64,000 nucleotides of DNA from Bhargavaea massiliensis (GTDB lineage Bacteria; Bacillota; Bacilli; Bacillales_A; Planococcaceae). Below the pieces are notes generated by a model. It had not been told where the DNA came from, made no database searches, and saw only the letters and a list, made by a program, of their open reading frames with translations. Shown piece by piece: positions 31,817 through 41,518 of this stretch. The DNA is taken from assembly GCF_018390575.1 (NCBI RefSeq), contig NZ_JAHBCJ010000003.1, forward strand, positions 124,001-188,000. Direction: 5' to 3'. The stretch's first letter is position 1, and each line of letters begins with the position of its first letter. A program made the translations under genes and the position numbers.

Positions 31817-33547
31817 ATGGCGATGTTATGGAGAGAAAAATACGAACAATGGCTGCAACAACTACCTGCGAACGACCCTCTGAGAGAACAGCTGTCCGAC
31901 ATCCAACAAGATGAGCGGAAGCTTGAAGACAGCTTCTATAAAAACCTGGAATTCGGCACAGGTGGTATGAGAGGCATCCTCGGACCCGGCACTAATCGGA
32001 TGAATATCTATACCGTACGGAAAGCGGCTTACGGCTTAGGTGCATTCATCGAGAGCCAAGGTGAAGGAGCAAAACAGTGCGGGGTAGCCATTGCGTATGA
32101 CTCCCGTCACCAATCACAAGAGTTCGCACTAGAAGTAGCGAAAACGCTAGGCGCGTTTGGCATCCGGTCATTTGTGTATGAGTCCCTTCGACCAACGCCT
32201 CTCTTGTCCTTTGCCGTTCGCCATCTAAGTGCGGTCGCGGGCGTCATGATTACGGCCAGCCACAACCCGCCGGAATACAACGGACTGAAAATGTACGGTG
32301 ATGACGGCGCACAGCTGCCTCCTGAAGCGGCGGATCTCATTGTAGGTTACATGGATCAAGCCGAATCTGAAATCACGATTGAAACTATTTCAGAAGAGGG
32401 GCTGAATAAACTTCTTACCTGGATTGGCAATGACGTAGACCAGGCTTACCTGGAAAAATTAAAGATGATTCAACTGAATCCTGAAGCAGCTCAGTCGGAA
32501 CTTTCCATTGTGTTCACGGGGCTTCATGGCACCGGCACCCTGATGGCGAAAAAGGCATTCGATACATTGGGTTACCGGAATGTCACTTATGTCGAAGAAC
32601 AAAGTATACCGGATCCTGAGTTCACCACAGCCCCTTCACCAAACCCGGAAGAACCGGAGGCTTTCCGTCTTGCAATTGAAACTGGCAAAAAAGTGAACGC
32701 CGACATTCTTCTTGCAACTGATCCCGATGCAGATCGGCTCGGAATTGCCGTGCGAAACCAGGAAGGAGAATACATTCTCCTGACCGGCAATCAGATAGGC
32801 GCCATCCTGATCGAATACATCTTAGACCAGAAGCAACAGAAAAACATGCTCCCAGAAAACGGAGTCATCATGAAAACTATTGTCACGACCGAAATGGCCC
32901 GTGCCATCGCTTCCCGATACGGGATAGACACGATCGATACTTTGACAGGATTCAAGTTCATTGCTGAGAAGATCCAGGAGTTTGAAAAAACGAACAATAA
33001 GACTTTCCTCTTCGGCTATGAAGAGAGCTATGGGTTCCTGGCCGGTGACTTTGTTCGCGATAAAGACGCCATCCAAGCGGCGGTTCTCCTTGCGGAAGCA
33101 GCGAGTCACTACACGAATGAAGGATTGTCATTATATGAGGTATTGATCGAAATCTTCAACACGGTTGGTTATCACAAAGAAACCACTCGCTCGCTTAAAT
33201 TAGAGGGCAAAGACGGAGCTGAACAAATCCGTTCGATTCTTGGGAGCTTCAGGGCCGAACCACCAAAAACCATTAATGGCGTAAATGTATTAACCATAGA
33301 AGATTACCAGACCGGAAAGAAAATTGATGTCAGAACAAGTCAACAAACCATGCTCGTACTTCCAAATTCAAATGTAATCAAATACATATTGGAAGACGGC
33401 TCCTGGATCTGTATCCGTCCATCCGGAACGGAGCCGAAAATCAAGTTCTATTATGGTGTGAAGGCAGAAGACAGTGCAATAGCAGCAGAGAGAATAAGCG
33501 CTCTGGTAGAAACTATTCTGGAAAGAGCAGCAGTCAAAGGAGCGTAA
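31817..33547 (+). CDS. pgcA: Alpha-phosphoglucomutase (phosphohexomutase family)
   Basis: 576 aa. Active-site serine loop '[18 protein letters not shown]', metal loop '[15 protein letters not shown]', sugar loop '[19 protein letters not shown]', phosphate-binding '[12 protein letters not shown]'. All four functional loops of the alpha-D-phosphohexomutase family are present and the length matches Bacillus PgcA. It makes glucose-1-P for GalU. The TAA stop shares its last base with the next ATG. Confidence 0.94.
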   Translation: MAMLWREKYEQWLQQLPANDPLREQLSDIQQDERKLEDSFYKNLEFGTGGMRGILGPGTNRMNIYTVRKAAYGLGAFIESQGEGAKQCGVAIAYDSRHQSQEFALEVAKTLGAFGIRSFVYESLRPTPLLSFAVRHLSAVAGVMITASHNPPEYNGLKMYGDDGAQLPPEAADLIVGYMDQAESEITIETISEEGLNKLLTWIGNDVDQAYLEKLKMIQLNPEAAQSELSIVFTGLHGTGTLMAKKAFDTLGYRNVTYVEEQSIPDPEFTTAPSPNPEEPEAFRLAIETGKKVNADILLATDPDADRLGIAVRNQEGEYILLTGNQIGAILIEYILDQKQQKNMLPENGVIMKTIVTTEMARAIASRYGIDTIDTLTGFKFIAEKIQEFEKTNNKTFLFGYEESYGFLAGDFVRDKDAIQAAVLLAEAASHYTNEGLSLYEVLIEIFNTVGYHKETTRSLKLEGKDGAEQIRSILGSFRAEPPKTINGVNVLTIEDYQTGKKIDVRTSQQTMLVLPNSNVIKYILEDGSWICIRPSGTEPKIKFYYGVKAEDSAIAAERISALVETILERAAVKGA

Positions 33548-34434
33548 TGGACATGCAAAAAGTTAAAAAGGCCATCATCCCCGCAGCAGGGCTCGGTACC
33601 CGTTTTCTCCCGGCAACCAAAGCGATGCCGAAGGAAATGTTGCCGATTGTGGATAAGCCAACCATTCAGTATATCGTGGATGAAGCGATAGCCTCTGGCA
33701 TTGAAGACATCATTATTGTCACAGGTAAAGGCAAAAGGTCGATCGAAGACCATTTCGATAACAACCTTGAGCTTGAAACCAATCTCGAAGAAAAAGGGAA
33801 ACTAGATCTTTTGGAAAAAGTACGTCATTCTTCGAATGTGGACATCCACTATATCCGCCAGAAAGAGCCAAAGGGCTTGGGTCATGCCGTCTGGTGTGCG
33901 CGTAAGTTTGTCGGTAATGAACCATTTGCAGTGCTCTTGGGAGACGATATAGTCCAAAGTGACACTCCAGGTCTCAAACAGCTGATGGACCAATACGAGG
34001 AAACCCATGCCTCAGTCATCGGAGTCCAGACGGTTCCTGATGACGAGACCCATCGTTACGGCATTATTAAGCCGGCCACAAAGACGGGAAGGCGATACGC
34101 GGTAGATACATTTGTTGAAAAACCAGCAAAAGGAACCGCGCCATCCAACCTGGCGATCATGGGACGTTATGTGCTGACGCCTGAAATCTTCCGTTTCCTA
34201 GACAAACAGGAAACCGGCGCAGGCGGCGAGATCCAACTGACAGACGCCATTCAACAGCTCAACCAGATTCAGAGAGTCTTCGCCTATGACTTTGAAGGCA
34301 AGCGATACGATGTCGGGGAGAAACTGGGCTTTATCACAACGACGATCGAATTCGCCTTGCAGAACGAAGAAATTCGAAAGCAATTGCTTGATTTTATGGC
34401 TGATAAAGTAACAGAGCAACTAGGACCGAAGTAA
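33547..34434 (+). CDS. galU: UTP-glucose-1-phosphate uridylyltransferase
   Basis: 295 aa. Nucleotidyltransferase signature '[20 protein letters not shown]' and '[18 protein letters not shown]'; '[10 protein letters not shown]' for metal binding; '[12 protein letters not shown]' near the C-terminus. The ATG overlaps the pgcA stop by one base, with AAAGGAG 4 nt away. It supplies UDP-glucose to the dehydrogenase (38982) and epimerase (50606). It is the last gene of host-like composition; the sequence turns markedly AT-rich after it. Confidence 0.95.
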   Translation: MDMQKVKKAIIPAAGLGTRFLPATKAMPKEMLPIVDKPTIQYIVDEAIASGIEDIIIVTGKGKRSIEDHFDNNLELETNLEEKGKLDLLEKVRHSSNVDIHYIRQKEPKGLGHAVWCARKFVGNEPFAVLLGDDIVQSDTPGLKQLMDQYEETHASVIGVQTVPDDETHRYGIIKPATKTGRRYAVDTFVEKPAKGTAPSNLAIMGRYVLTPEIFRFLDKQETGAGGEIQLTDAIQQLNQIQRVFAYDFEGKRYDVGEKLGFITTTIEFALQNEEIRKQLLDFMADKVTEQLGPK

Positions 34435-34557
34435 AGTTGAACGAGTAGTGACGCTTCTCACCATTTATCATTGGGCATACTGTGCGTGGAACACCTTAGA
34501 TGCGCAATTTTTCAAGGATGTGTGAAGAGGGTTAGCTGTCCCATAACAATAATGAAG

Positions 34558-34650
34558 GAGGCGATTGATGTGAGGTTGAAGCTACAGGAAATCTTAGTCG
34601 TGCTCTCAATTTTAATAGCTATGCTTTCAATCGCCTCTCCGAATTATTAG
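34558..34650 (+). CDS. 26-aa hydrophobic peptide inside an inverted repeat
   Basis: GTG 34570-34572 opens a 26-codon frame, 'MRLKLQEILVVLSILIAMLS' plus 'IASPNY', ending in TAG at 34650, behind an AAGGAGG. One membrane helix is predicted. An 11-bp perfect inverted repeat, GAGGCGATTGA (from 34558) and TCAATCGCCTC (to about 34638), joins the ribosome binding site region to the end of the frame, so RNA folding could hide the start. The gene may be real (leader peptide or small membrane peptide) or chance. It lies in the 295-bp junction between galU and the AT-rich cassette; nothing else was seen there. Confidence 0.4.
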   Translation, partial: EAIDVRLKLQEILVVLSILIAMLSIASPNY

Positions 34651-34729
34651 TGGCTTAGTAGTTGATTGGAACGAATATTCCAGTTAAGTCCTACTCTACT
34701 AAAGACAACTAGTAGTAAGGAGTTTTAGA

Positions 34730-35428
34730 ATGAAATCTGCACCTATAAAAAATGGCGAGGTTGACACTTTTAAACTTGAAGGAATAAAGGCTTATAGCGG
34801 TATCTATAATAAATATATAAAGAGAATACTTGATTTTATTTTAGCAATATTTTTTTTGATAATTTTACTTCCTGTTTATTTAATTGTGGCATTATTAATA
34901 GTCATTGAAACTGGTTTTCCTATTATTTATAAAGCTGAACGAGGGGGATTAAACGGTAAAAGTTTCCATATCTATAAGTTTCGCACGATGATCAAAGAAG
35001 CAGATAAAATAGGTGGGGGAACGACAGCGTTAAATGATCCTAGAATAACGAAAATTGGGAACTTCCTTCGGAAAACAAAATTAGATGAAATCACTCAACT
35101 TTTTAATATTGTTAAAGGTGAAATGAGTTTTATTGGCCCAAGACCTGAATTAGTCAAATATACTTCTCAATATTATGGGGATGAAGAACTTATATTAAAG
35201 GTTAGGCCAGGAATAACAGACTATAGTTCAATAGAATTTATTAATTTAGATGAAATAGTTGGCGGAGAAAATGCTGATGAGATTTATGAGAAATTTGTCC
35301 TAAAAAAGAAGAATAGACTACGAATTAAATATGCTGCAACAGTATCAATAAAAACGGATGTTTATTTATTCTTTTATACTGCATATAAAGTCATAAAAAA
35401 AGCAATTAATCATATTGCAAATAAATAA
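34730..35428 (+). CDS. Priming sugar-phosphate transferase (bacterial sugar transferase family)
   Basis: 232 aa. One hydrophobic hairpin at about 33-58 ('ILDFILAIFFLIILLPVYLI') and the WbaP/EpsL-type catalytic domain: 'KAERGGLNGKSFHIYKFRTM', 'KIGNFLRKTKLDEITQLFNI', 'GEMSFIGPRPEL' and 'VRPGITDYSSI'. The Asp-Glu pair and the 'PRPE' motif are present. It transfers the first sugar-1-phosphate from a UDP-sugar to undecaprenyl phosphate, starting the repeat unit. AAGGAG precedes ATG 34730. First gene of the AT-rich cassette. Confidence 0.93.
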   Translation: MKSAPIKNGEVDTFKLEGIKAYSGIYNKYIKRILDFILAIFFLIILLPVYLIVALLIVIETGFPIIYKAERGGLNGKSFHIYKFRTMIKEADKIGGGTTALNDPRITKIGNFLRKTKLDEITQLFNIVKGEMSFIGPRPELVKYTSQYYGDEELILKVRPGITDYSSIEFINLDEIVGGENADEIYEKFVLKKKNRLRIKYAATVSIKTDVYLFFYTAYKVIKKAINHIANK

Positions 35429-35443
35429 ATGGGAGAGTGTTCT

Positions 35444-36397
35444 GTGGAATATTTAACTCTGAAAAATTCAGATTTAAAAGTTTCAAGACTGTGTATGGGT
35501 GGATGTCCTATGGGAGGGCATGGTTGGGGAGATGTATCAGAAATTAATCTCGAAAACGCAGTGCATACTGCAATAGAACATGGTGTGAATTTCTTTGATA
35601 CTGCTGATACGTATGGTCTTGGCAAATCGGAAGAGGTATTAGGTAAAGCAATCAAAGGTAACAGAGATAAAGTAGTTATTGCTACAAAATTTGGTGTACG
35701 TGTTGAGGGTGGTAAAACGTTTTATGATAATAGTCCAGAATGGATTGAAAAAGCTGTAAAAGAGAGCATGACAAGATTGGGAACAGATTATATTGACTTA
35801 TATCAAATCCACTATAGGGACAACAGAACAAATATTAATGAAGTCCTCTATAAGTTGGAGGATTTAAAGAATAAGGGATACATTCGTTACTATGGTTTGT
35901 CAAATATACATGAAGAAGATAAAACAGAGCTAAAATCACATATTGGAAAGTTTGTGAGTTTCCAAGATGAGTATAGTTTAGCCTGTAGGAAAAATGAAAA
36001 AGACCTAATTAATTTATCAAAAGAACTAGAACTAACTCCATTAACGTGGGGGAGTCTAGGACAAGGAATATTAACTGGAAAGTATGATAGTAATGTGAAG
36101 TTTGGTTCTGACGATCGACGCTCAAGAGATATTTATGTAAATTTCCATGGAGAAAAACTTAAGAAAAATCTAGAAATTGTGAGCGTATTGAGAGAAATTT
36201 CACAACAGACCGGAAAAACAATTCCTTCAATTGCTTTACGATTTATTCTAGATTATATCTCTAATTCAGTTGTGTTGGCGGGAATAAAGAACCCTAATCA
36301 ACTTTTATCAAACCTCGAAGCATTAAAATGGAATTTAACAAAAGACCAAATTGAAAAACTAAAATTAATTTCAGAGGAAAAGGAGGGTGTACAATGA
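35444..36397 (+). CDS. Aldo/keto reductase
   Basis: 317 aa from GTG 35444, preceded by GGGAGAG; the earlier ATG (35429) is inside the ribosome binding site region. The AKR fold is clear: 'MEYLTLKNSDLKVSRLCMGG', catalytic Asp/Tyr in 'FFDTADTYGLGKSEEVLG', Lys in 'VVIATKFGV', His in 'LYQIHYRDN'. Substrate unknown. It overlaps by four bases a split transketolase. The three genes probably work together on an unusual sugar or acyl group of the glycan (inference). Confidence 0.85.
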   Translation: MEYLTLKNSDLKVSRLCMGGCPMGGHGWGDVSEINLENAVHTAIEHGVNFFDTADTYGLGKSEEVLGKAIKGNRDKVVIATKFGVRVEGGKTFYDNSPEWIEKAVKESMTRLGTDYIDLYQIHYRDNRTNINEVLYKLEDLKNKGYIRYYGLSNIHEEDKTELKSHIGKFVSFQDEYSLACRKNEKDLINLSKELELTPLTWGSLGQGILTGKYDSNVKFGSDDRRSRDIYVNFHGEKLKKNLEIVSVLREISQQTGKTIPSIALRFILDYISNSVVLAGIKNPNQLLSNLEALKWNLTKDQIEKLKLISEEKEGVQ

Positions 36398-37251
36398 ATA
36401 GTTTGCAATTAGCTTGGAAAATCAGAAGACATGGAATAGAAATGACACATATTTCAAGAGGATCACATATAGGTGCAATATTATCTGTAACAGATATTAT
36501 TGCAGTTCTTTATAACGATATCGCTAACATAGATCCGGATAATCCCAAAATGCCAGAAAGAGATAGGGTAATTCTTAGTAAGGGCCATGCAGGTGCTGCA
36601 ATATATGCCGCACTAGCAGAAAAAGGATTTTTTGATGTTCAGGAATTAAAGACACACTATGCTGACGGCAGTAGATTATCTGGTCATGTTTCACACAAAG
36701 GAATTCCAGGCGTTGAATTTTCTACAGGATCTCTTGGTCATGGATTATCAGTTGCAGCAGGTATGGCATATGGAGCAAAAAAAGACAAAAAGAATCATAA
36801 CGTGTTCGTTATCCTGGGTGACGGTGAATGTGATGAAGGATCGGTTTGGGAAGCAGCATTAATGGCTAACCATTATAGATTAAACAATCTAATTGCAGTT
36901 ATTGATCATAATAAAATGCAAAGCTTAGATTTTTGTGAAAATACAATAGAATTATCACCGTTCTCAGATAAATGGAAAGCGTTTGGTTGGAATGTTATTG
37001 ATATTGACGGTCATAACCATAATGAATTAAGGGACGCATATTATCAAGCAACTACTTCACAAGAAAAGCCAACTGTAATTATCGCTAATACCATAAAAGG
37101 AAAAGGAATTTCATTTATGGAAAACGATATACTTTGGCACTATCGATTCCCTCATGAAGGTGAAGAGTATGATTCGGCTATTGCTGAATTAAAAGAGCAA
37201 ATGCCGAAAGGTATTTCAGATATCTATGAATCGGAGGCCCAAAGAACATGA
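36394..37251 (+). CDS. Transketolase-like enzyme, N-terminal (TPP-binding) subunit
   Basis: 285 aa, the length of half transketolases. 'SKGHAGAAIYAALAEKGFF', 'GVEFSTGSLGHGLSVAAGMA', and the thiamine diphosphate/Mg motif 'LGDGECDEGSVWEAALMANH' ending at 'DHNKMQ' are all in place. Start overlaps the reductase stop (ATGA) and its end overlaps the C-subunit start. A split transketolase inside a glycan cluster is unlikely to be the housekeeping enzyme; it may transfer a two-carbon unit to a sugar to make a branched or chain-extended residue (inference). Confidence 0.88.
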   Translation: MNSLQLAWKIRRHGIEMTHISRGSHIGAILSVTDIIAVLYNDIANIDPDNPKMPERDRVILSKGHAGAAIYAALAEKGFFDVQELKTHYADGSRLSGHVSHKGIPGVEFSTGSLGHGLSVAAGMAYGAKKDKKNHNVFVILGDGECDEGSVWEAALMANHYRLNNLIAVIDHNKMQSLDFCENTIELSPFSDKWKAFGWNVIDIDGHNHNELRDAYYQATTSQEKPTVIIANTIKGKGISFMENDILWHYRFPHEGEEYDSAIAELKEQMPKGISDIYESEAQRT

Positions 37252-38174
37252 GAGATACCTTTGTAAAGACTTTAATTGAGATAGCAAAAGAAGACAAAAA
37301 TGTACACCTTATAACGGGAGATCTAGGTTTTGGTGTATTAAAACCCTTTTGGGAACAGTTGCCAGATCAATTTACAAATGCCGGTATAGCGGAACAGAAT
37401 ATGACAAGTTTTGCAGCTGGTCTGGCTTTAGAAGGGAAGACTGTTTTTACCTACTCTATTGGAAACTTCCCAACTTTAAGAGCTGTTGAGCAAATAAGAA
37501 ATGACTGCGCTTATCATGATGCAAATGTGAAAATTGTTTGTATAGGTGGAGGATTTGTTTATGGGTCATTAGGGATGAGTCACCATGCTACAGAAGACTT
37601 ATCAATAATTAGGGCCTTACCTAATGTTACAGTTCTTGCCCCAGGAGATTTGATTGAAGCTGAACATGCTACTAGAGCTATCTATAACCACAAAGGTACT
37701 TGTTATCTGAGACTTGGCAGAGGCGGAGAAAAACGTATTCATGATAAGATAGATGATTTTCAAATTGGTAAAGCAATTAAAATTAAAGGTGGAGAGAAGG
37801 TTGCTATTTTTTCAACAGGAGCTATTTTTGACGAAGCATTGGAGGCAAGTGAAATTCTATCTAAAGAGGGAATAAACCCCGCTTTATATACATTTCCGAC
37901 GGTAAAGCCTATTGATAGACTAACAATTGAAGAATGTGCTAAAAATTTTGATTTGATTGTGACAGTTGAAGAGCATAACGTTGTAGGTGGGTTTGGGAGT
38001 GCTGTATCGGAAGTTACGGCTGAGTTAGTAGGAACAAAGGCAAGAGTGCTAAAGGTTGGATTAAATGATATGTACTCTAGTATTGTTGGCTCACAGAAAT
38101 ATCTTAGAGGTGTATATGGAATGAGTGCAAGTCAAATTGCAGAAAAAGTATTAGAGAATCAGAAGGACGCGTAA
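37248..38174 (+). CDS. Transketolase-like enzyme, C-terminal subunit
   Basis: 308 aa. Pyrimidine-binding half: 'LITGDLGFGVLKPF', the catalytic Glu in 'FTNAGIAEQNMTSFAAGLAL', 'SLGMSHHATEDLSIIRALP', and a C-terminal transketolase domain with 'TVEEHNVVGGFGSAVSE'. ATGA overlap with the N-subunit shows coupled translation and an alpha2-beta2 complex. Together they bind thiamine diphosphate. Sugar acceptor and donor are not deducible. Confidence 0.88.
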   Translation: MRDTFVKTLIEIAKEDKNVHLITGDLGFGVLKPFWEQLPDQFTNAGIAEQNMTSFAAGLALEGKTVFTYSIGNFPTLRAVEQIRNDCAYHDANVKIVCIGGGFVYGSLGMSHHATEDLSIIRALPNVTVLAPGDLIEAEHATRAIYNHKGTCYLRLGRGGEKRIHDKIDDFQIGKAIKIKGGEKVAIFSTGAIFDEALEASEILSKEGINPALYTFPTVKPIDRLTIEECAKNFDLIVTVEEHNVVGGFGSAVSEVTAELVGTKARVLKVGLNDMYSSIVGSQKYLRGVYGMSASQIAEKVLENQKDA

Positions 38175-38179
38175 TTATA

Positions 38180-38947
38180 ATGAAGAATAATTATATTAAT
38201 GATTTGGTGTCAATTGTTATTCCGGTGTACAACTCCGAAAAGTTCATTCTAAAAGCCATAGATTCAGCGTTAGAACAAACATACAAACAAATTGAAATTA
38301 TTGTAGTAGATGATTGTTCAAATGATTCTTCTGAACAACTATTAAGGAATTATGCGGAAATCCATAAGATTGTTTTCTATTATAGACTACAAAAAAATTC
38401 AGGAGCTGCCGTTGCTAGAAATAAAGCTATAGAACTGGCTAAGGGTAGGTATATAGCTTTTTTAGATAGTGATGATTTATGGTATCCAGAAAAAATAGAT
38501 AAGCAATTAAAATTAATGAAACAAAAAAAATCAGCGATCTCTTATACAGCCATAGAGATGATTGACGAGAATGAAAATTTGCTTAAAAGTCAAAGAAAAG
38601 TTCTAGAAAAGATTAATTATAAATTCTTACTAAAGAATACTATGATTGCTACTTCGACTGTAGTAATTGATCGCACTATAACAGGGGATTTTAAAATGCC
38701 ATTAATAAGGTCAGGACAAGATTATGCCACTTGGTTATTGTTGATGCGTGATGGTTTAATTGCACATGGCCTTAATGAAGTATTTGTCAAATATAGAAAA
38801 GTTAGTAATTCGCTATCTTCAAATAAGATTAAGAACATAAAAAAAGTTTGGAAGATACAGACGGAATTCGAAGGTATTAATTCAGTAAAGGCAAGTTATT
38901 ATTCAGTTTGTTATGCATTGAACGCATTTAAGAAACATTATTTATAA
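38180..38947 (+). CDS. Family 2 glycosyltransferase
   Basis: 255 aa, GT-A fold: 'DLVSIVIPVYNSEKFILKAI', 'IEIIVVDDCSNDSS', 'NSGAAVARNKAIELAKGRYI' and the metal-binding DxD region 'AFLDSDDLWYPEKIDKQL'. Soluble, acting at the inner membrane face on the lipid-linked oligosaccharide. Linkage and sugar cannot be predicted. Confidence 0.88.
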   Translation: MKNNYINDLVSIVIPVYNSEKFILKAIDSALEQTYKQIEIIVVDDCSNDSSEQLLRNYAEIHKIVFYYRLQKNSGAAVARNKAIELAKGRYIAFLDSDDLWYPEKIDKQLKLMKQKKSAISYTAIEMIDENENLLKSQRKVLEKINYKFLLKNTMIATSTVVIDRTITGDFKMPLIRSGQDYATWLLLMRDGLIAHGLNEVFVKYRKVSNSLSSNKIKNIKKVWKIQTEFEGINSVKASYYSVCYALNAFKKHYL

Positions 38948-38981
38948 TACTATTCAATAATTAGTAATGTGAGGAAGATAT

Positions 38982-40148
38982 ATGAACATAACCATTGCAG
39001 GAATAGGCTATGTTGGATTATCTAATGCGATATTATTAGCCCAACATAACAAGATAATAGCAGTAGATATTAATCAACAAAAAGTAGATGCTATTAATAA
39101 TAAAAGGTCTCCGATTGTTGATAACGAAATAGAACATTATTTAGCTACAAAAGAACTTGATTTAATTGCAACTACCGATAATTATAAAGCTTATAAAGAT
39201 GCGGAATATGTAATTATCTCAACACCTACAAATTATGATCCGGAGAAGAATCACTTTAATACCAGAACTGTTGAAGCAGTTATTGCGAATGTCTTATCAA
39301 TTAACCCAAACGCATTAATGGTTATTAAATCCACAGTCCCAGTGGGATATACCAAAAAAATAAAAGAGAAATTTGAAACGGAGAATATTATTTTTTCTCC
39401 AGAATTTTTACGTGAAGGAAAAGCTTTGTACGATAATTTATACCCTTCGCGTATAATCGTCGGTGAACAATCTAATAGAGCAAAGATATTTGCTGATTTG
39501 TTACTTCAAGGAGCCATAAAGGAAGAAATTCCTGTTTTATTTACTAATTCAACTGAAGCTGAAGCCATTAAACTATTTGCAAATACATATCTTGCCATGA
39601 GAGTGGCGTTTTTTAATGAGCTTGACTCTTATGCAGAAATAAGAGGATTAGATGCTAAGCAAATAATTGACGGAGTTGGATTGGACCCACGCATAGGGAG
39701 TCATTATAATAATCCCTCCTTCGGCTATGGTGGTTACTGTCTTCCTAAAGATACTAAACAGCTATTAGCTAATTATGAAGATATACCTAATAATATTATG
39801 TCAGCCATTGTTGATGCTAATAGGACCAGAAAAGATCATATTGCTGAAATGATTATTAGTAAGAATCCTAAGGTTGTTGGTATTTATCGGCTGACAATGA
39901 AAATGGATTCGGATAATTTTAGACAATCAGCTATTCAAGGTGTTATGAAGCGGATTAAAGCTAAAGGTATTGAAGTTGTTGTATATGAGCCAGCACTTCT
40001 AGAAAAGTCATTTTTAAATTCAAGAGTAATTAATGATATTGAAGAATTCAAGGATATTAGTGATGTAATTGTTGCAAATCGGATGTCTGACGATTTAAAA
40101 ATCGTAAAACAAAAAGTATATACTAGGGACTTGTATAGTAGAGACTAG
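38982..40148 (+). CDS. ugd: UDP-glucose 6-dehydrogenase-like enzyme
   Basis: 388 aa. NAD motif '[20 protein letters not shown]', '[14 protein letters not shown]', '[20 protein letters not shown]', and the active-site Cys in '[20 protein letters not shown]', the signature of UGD as opposed to UDP-HexNAc dehydrogenases. It oxidises UDP-glucose (from GalU) to UDP-glucuronate in two NAD-dependent steps. A likely phosphorylation target of the BY-kinase, as in related systems. A second, different dehydrogenase follows. Confidence 0.9.
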   Translation: MNITIAGIGYVGLSNAILLAQHNKIIAVDINQQKVDAINNKRSPIVDNEIEHYLATKELDLIATTDNYKAYKDAEYVIISTPTNYDPEKNHFNTRTVEAVIANVLSINPNALMVIKSTVPVGYTKKIKEKFETENIIFSPEFLREGKALYDNLYPSRIIVGEQSNRAKIFADLLLQGAIKEEIPVLFTNSTEAEAIKLFANTYLAMRVAFFNELDSYAEIRGLDAKQIIDGVGLDPRIGSHYNNPSFGYGGYCLPKDTKQLLANYEDIPNNIMSAIVDANRTRKDHIAEMIISKNPKVVGIYRLTMKMDSDNFRQSAIQGVMKRIKAKGIEVVVYEPALLEKSFLNSRVINDIEEFKDISDVIVANRMSDDLKIVKQKVYTRDLYSRD

Positions 40149-40188
40149 AGACTAAAAAACTTAAGTAAATAGAAACTGGAGGCATATT

Positions 40189-41505
40189 ATGCTTTTAGAA
40201 AATTTGATGAGAAAAAAGGAAAAGCTTGCCGTAATTGGTTTAGGGTACGTTGGTATGCCACTTGCTGTTGCCTTTGCAAAGAAAATTGAAGTTATAGGTT
40301 TTGACTTAAATAAAAAGAAAATAGAATTATATAGATCAGGTATTGATCCAACTAATGAGGTAGGAAATAAAGCAATTGAACAAACTACTGTAGAATTTAC
40401 CGCAAATGAAAAGGACCTAAGAAAAGCAAAGGTCCACATTGTTGCGGTTCCCACTCCAATAAATTTGGACAAAACACCAGACCTTACTCCCGTAGAAGGT
40501 GCAAGTGCTATTATAGGTCGTAACTTAACAGAAGGTTCAATCGTTATCTATGAATCTACTGTTTATCCAGGGGTAACAGAAGATATATGTATCCCAATAC
40601 TGGAAAAGGAATCAGGGCTAAAGTGTGGAGTAGATTTTAAAGTTGGCTATTCCCCAGAGCGTATTAATCCCGGAGATAAAGTACACACACTGGAAAAAAT
40701 CATTAAAATTGTTTCAGGAATAGATACTGAAAGCTTAGATGAAATTGCAGGCATATATGAACTAGTTATCGAGGCAGGAGTTCATAGAGCTAGCTCTATA
40801 AAAGTAGCTGAGGCTGCCAAAGTTGTAGAGAATAGCCAAAGAGATATTAATATTGCTTTTATGAATGAGCTTGCGATGGTATTCGACCGAATGAACATAG
40901 ATACAAAGGATGTTATTGAGGCAATGAATACCAAATGGAATGCACTTAAGTTTTACCCAGGGCTTGTAGGGGGGCATTGTATAGGTGTGGATCCATATTA
41001 TTTCGTTTATGAGGCTGAAAAGTTAGGTTATCATAGCCAAATTATCTTATCAGGCAGAAAAATTAATGACGGAATGGCTGAATTTGTAGCAGATGGAATT
41101 ATAAAAAAATTAATTTTGGCAAATAAGGTAGTTAGACAGGCTAAAGTGGTAATATTAGGTATTACATTTAAAGAAAACTGTCCTGATATAAGAAATTCTA
41201 AAGTGATAGATATTATCAAGATACTTAATGAGTATGGTATAAAGCCGATAGTAGTAGATCCACAAGCTGATAAAACAGAGGCGAAAAGGGAATATAATAT
41301 TGAATTAACCCAAATTGAAAAAGTTAATGATGCTGATTGCCTTGTATTTGCAGTGGCTCATGATGAAATTAAAAATCTAAATTGGGAACAGATAGACACG
41401 ATGTTTGGGGATTCCGATAAAAGTGAGAAAGTTATTATTGATATAAAAAGCACATTAGATAGAGAGGATACTGAACAAAGAGGATATATTCATTGGAGGC
41501 TGTAA
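40189..41505 (+). CDS. UDP-N-acetylhexosamine 6-dehydrogenase (WbpA/TviB/WecC family)
   Basis: 438 aa. 'KLAVIGLGYVGMPLAVAFAK', 'VAVPTPINLDKTPDLTP', 'YESTVYPGVTEDI', and 'GLVGGHCIGVDPYYFVYEAE', whose 'GGHCIGVDPYY' form distinguishes UDP-HexNAc dehydrogenases; 'FKENCPDIRNSKV' closes the C-domain. With the 2-epimerase at 49482 it could give UDP-ManNAcA; alternatively it oxidises UDP-GlcNAc or UDP-GalNAc directly (Vi-antigen-like). The exact sugar is not decidable by eye. Confidence 0.88.
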   Translation: MLLENLMRKKEKLAVIGLGYVGMPLAVAFAKKIEVIGFDLNKKKIELYRSGIDPTNEVGNKAIEQTTVEFTANEKDLRKAKVHIVAVPTPINLDKTPDLTPVEGASAIIGRNLTEGSIVIYESTVYPGVTEDICIPILEKESGLKCGVDFKVGYSPERINPGDKVHTLEKIIKIVSGIDTESLDEIAGIYELVIEAGVHRASSIKVAEAAKVVENSQRDINIAFMNELAMVFDRMNIDTKDVIEAMNTKWNALKFYPGLVGGHCIGVDPYYFVYEAEKLGYHSQIILSGRKINDGMAEFVADGIIKKLILANKVVRQAKVVILGITFKENCPDIRNSKVIDIIKILNEYGIKPIVVDPQADKTEAKREYNIELTQIEKVNDADCLVFAVAHDEIKNLNWEQIDTMFGDSDKSEKVIIDIKSTLDREDTEQRGYIHWRL

Positions 41506-41518
41506 GGAGGATTTTTAA

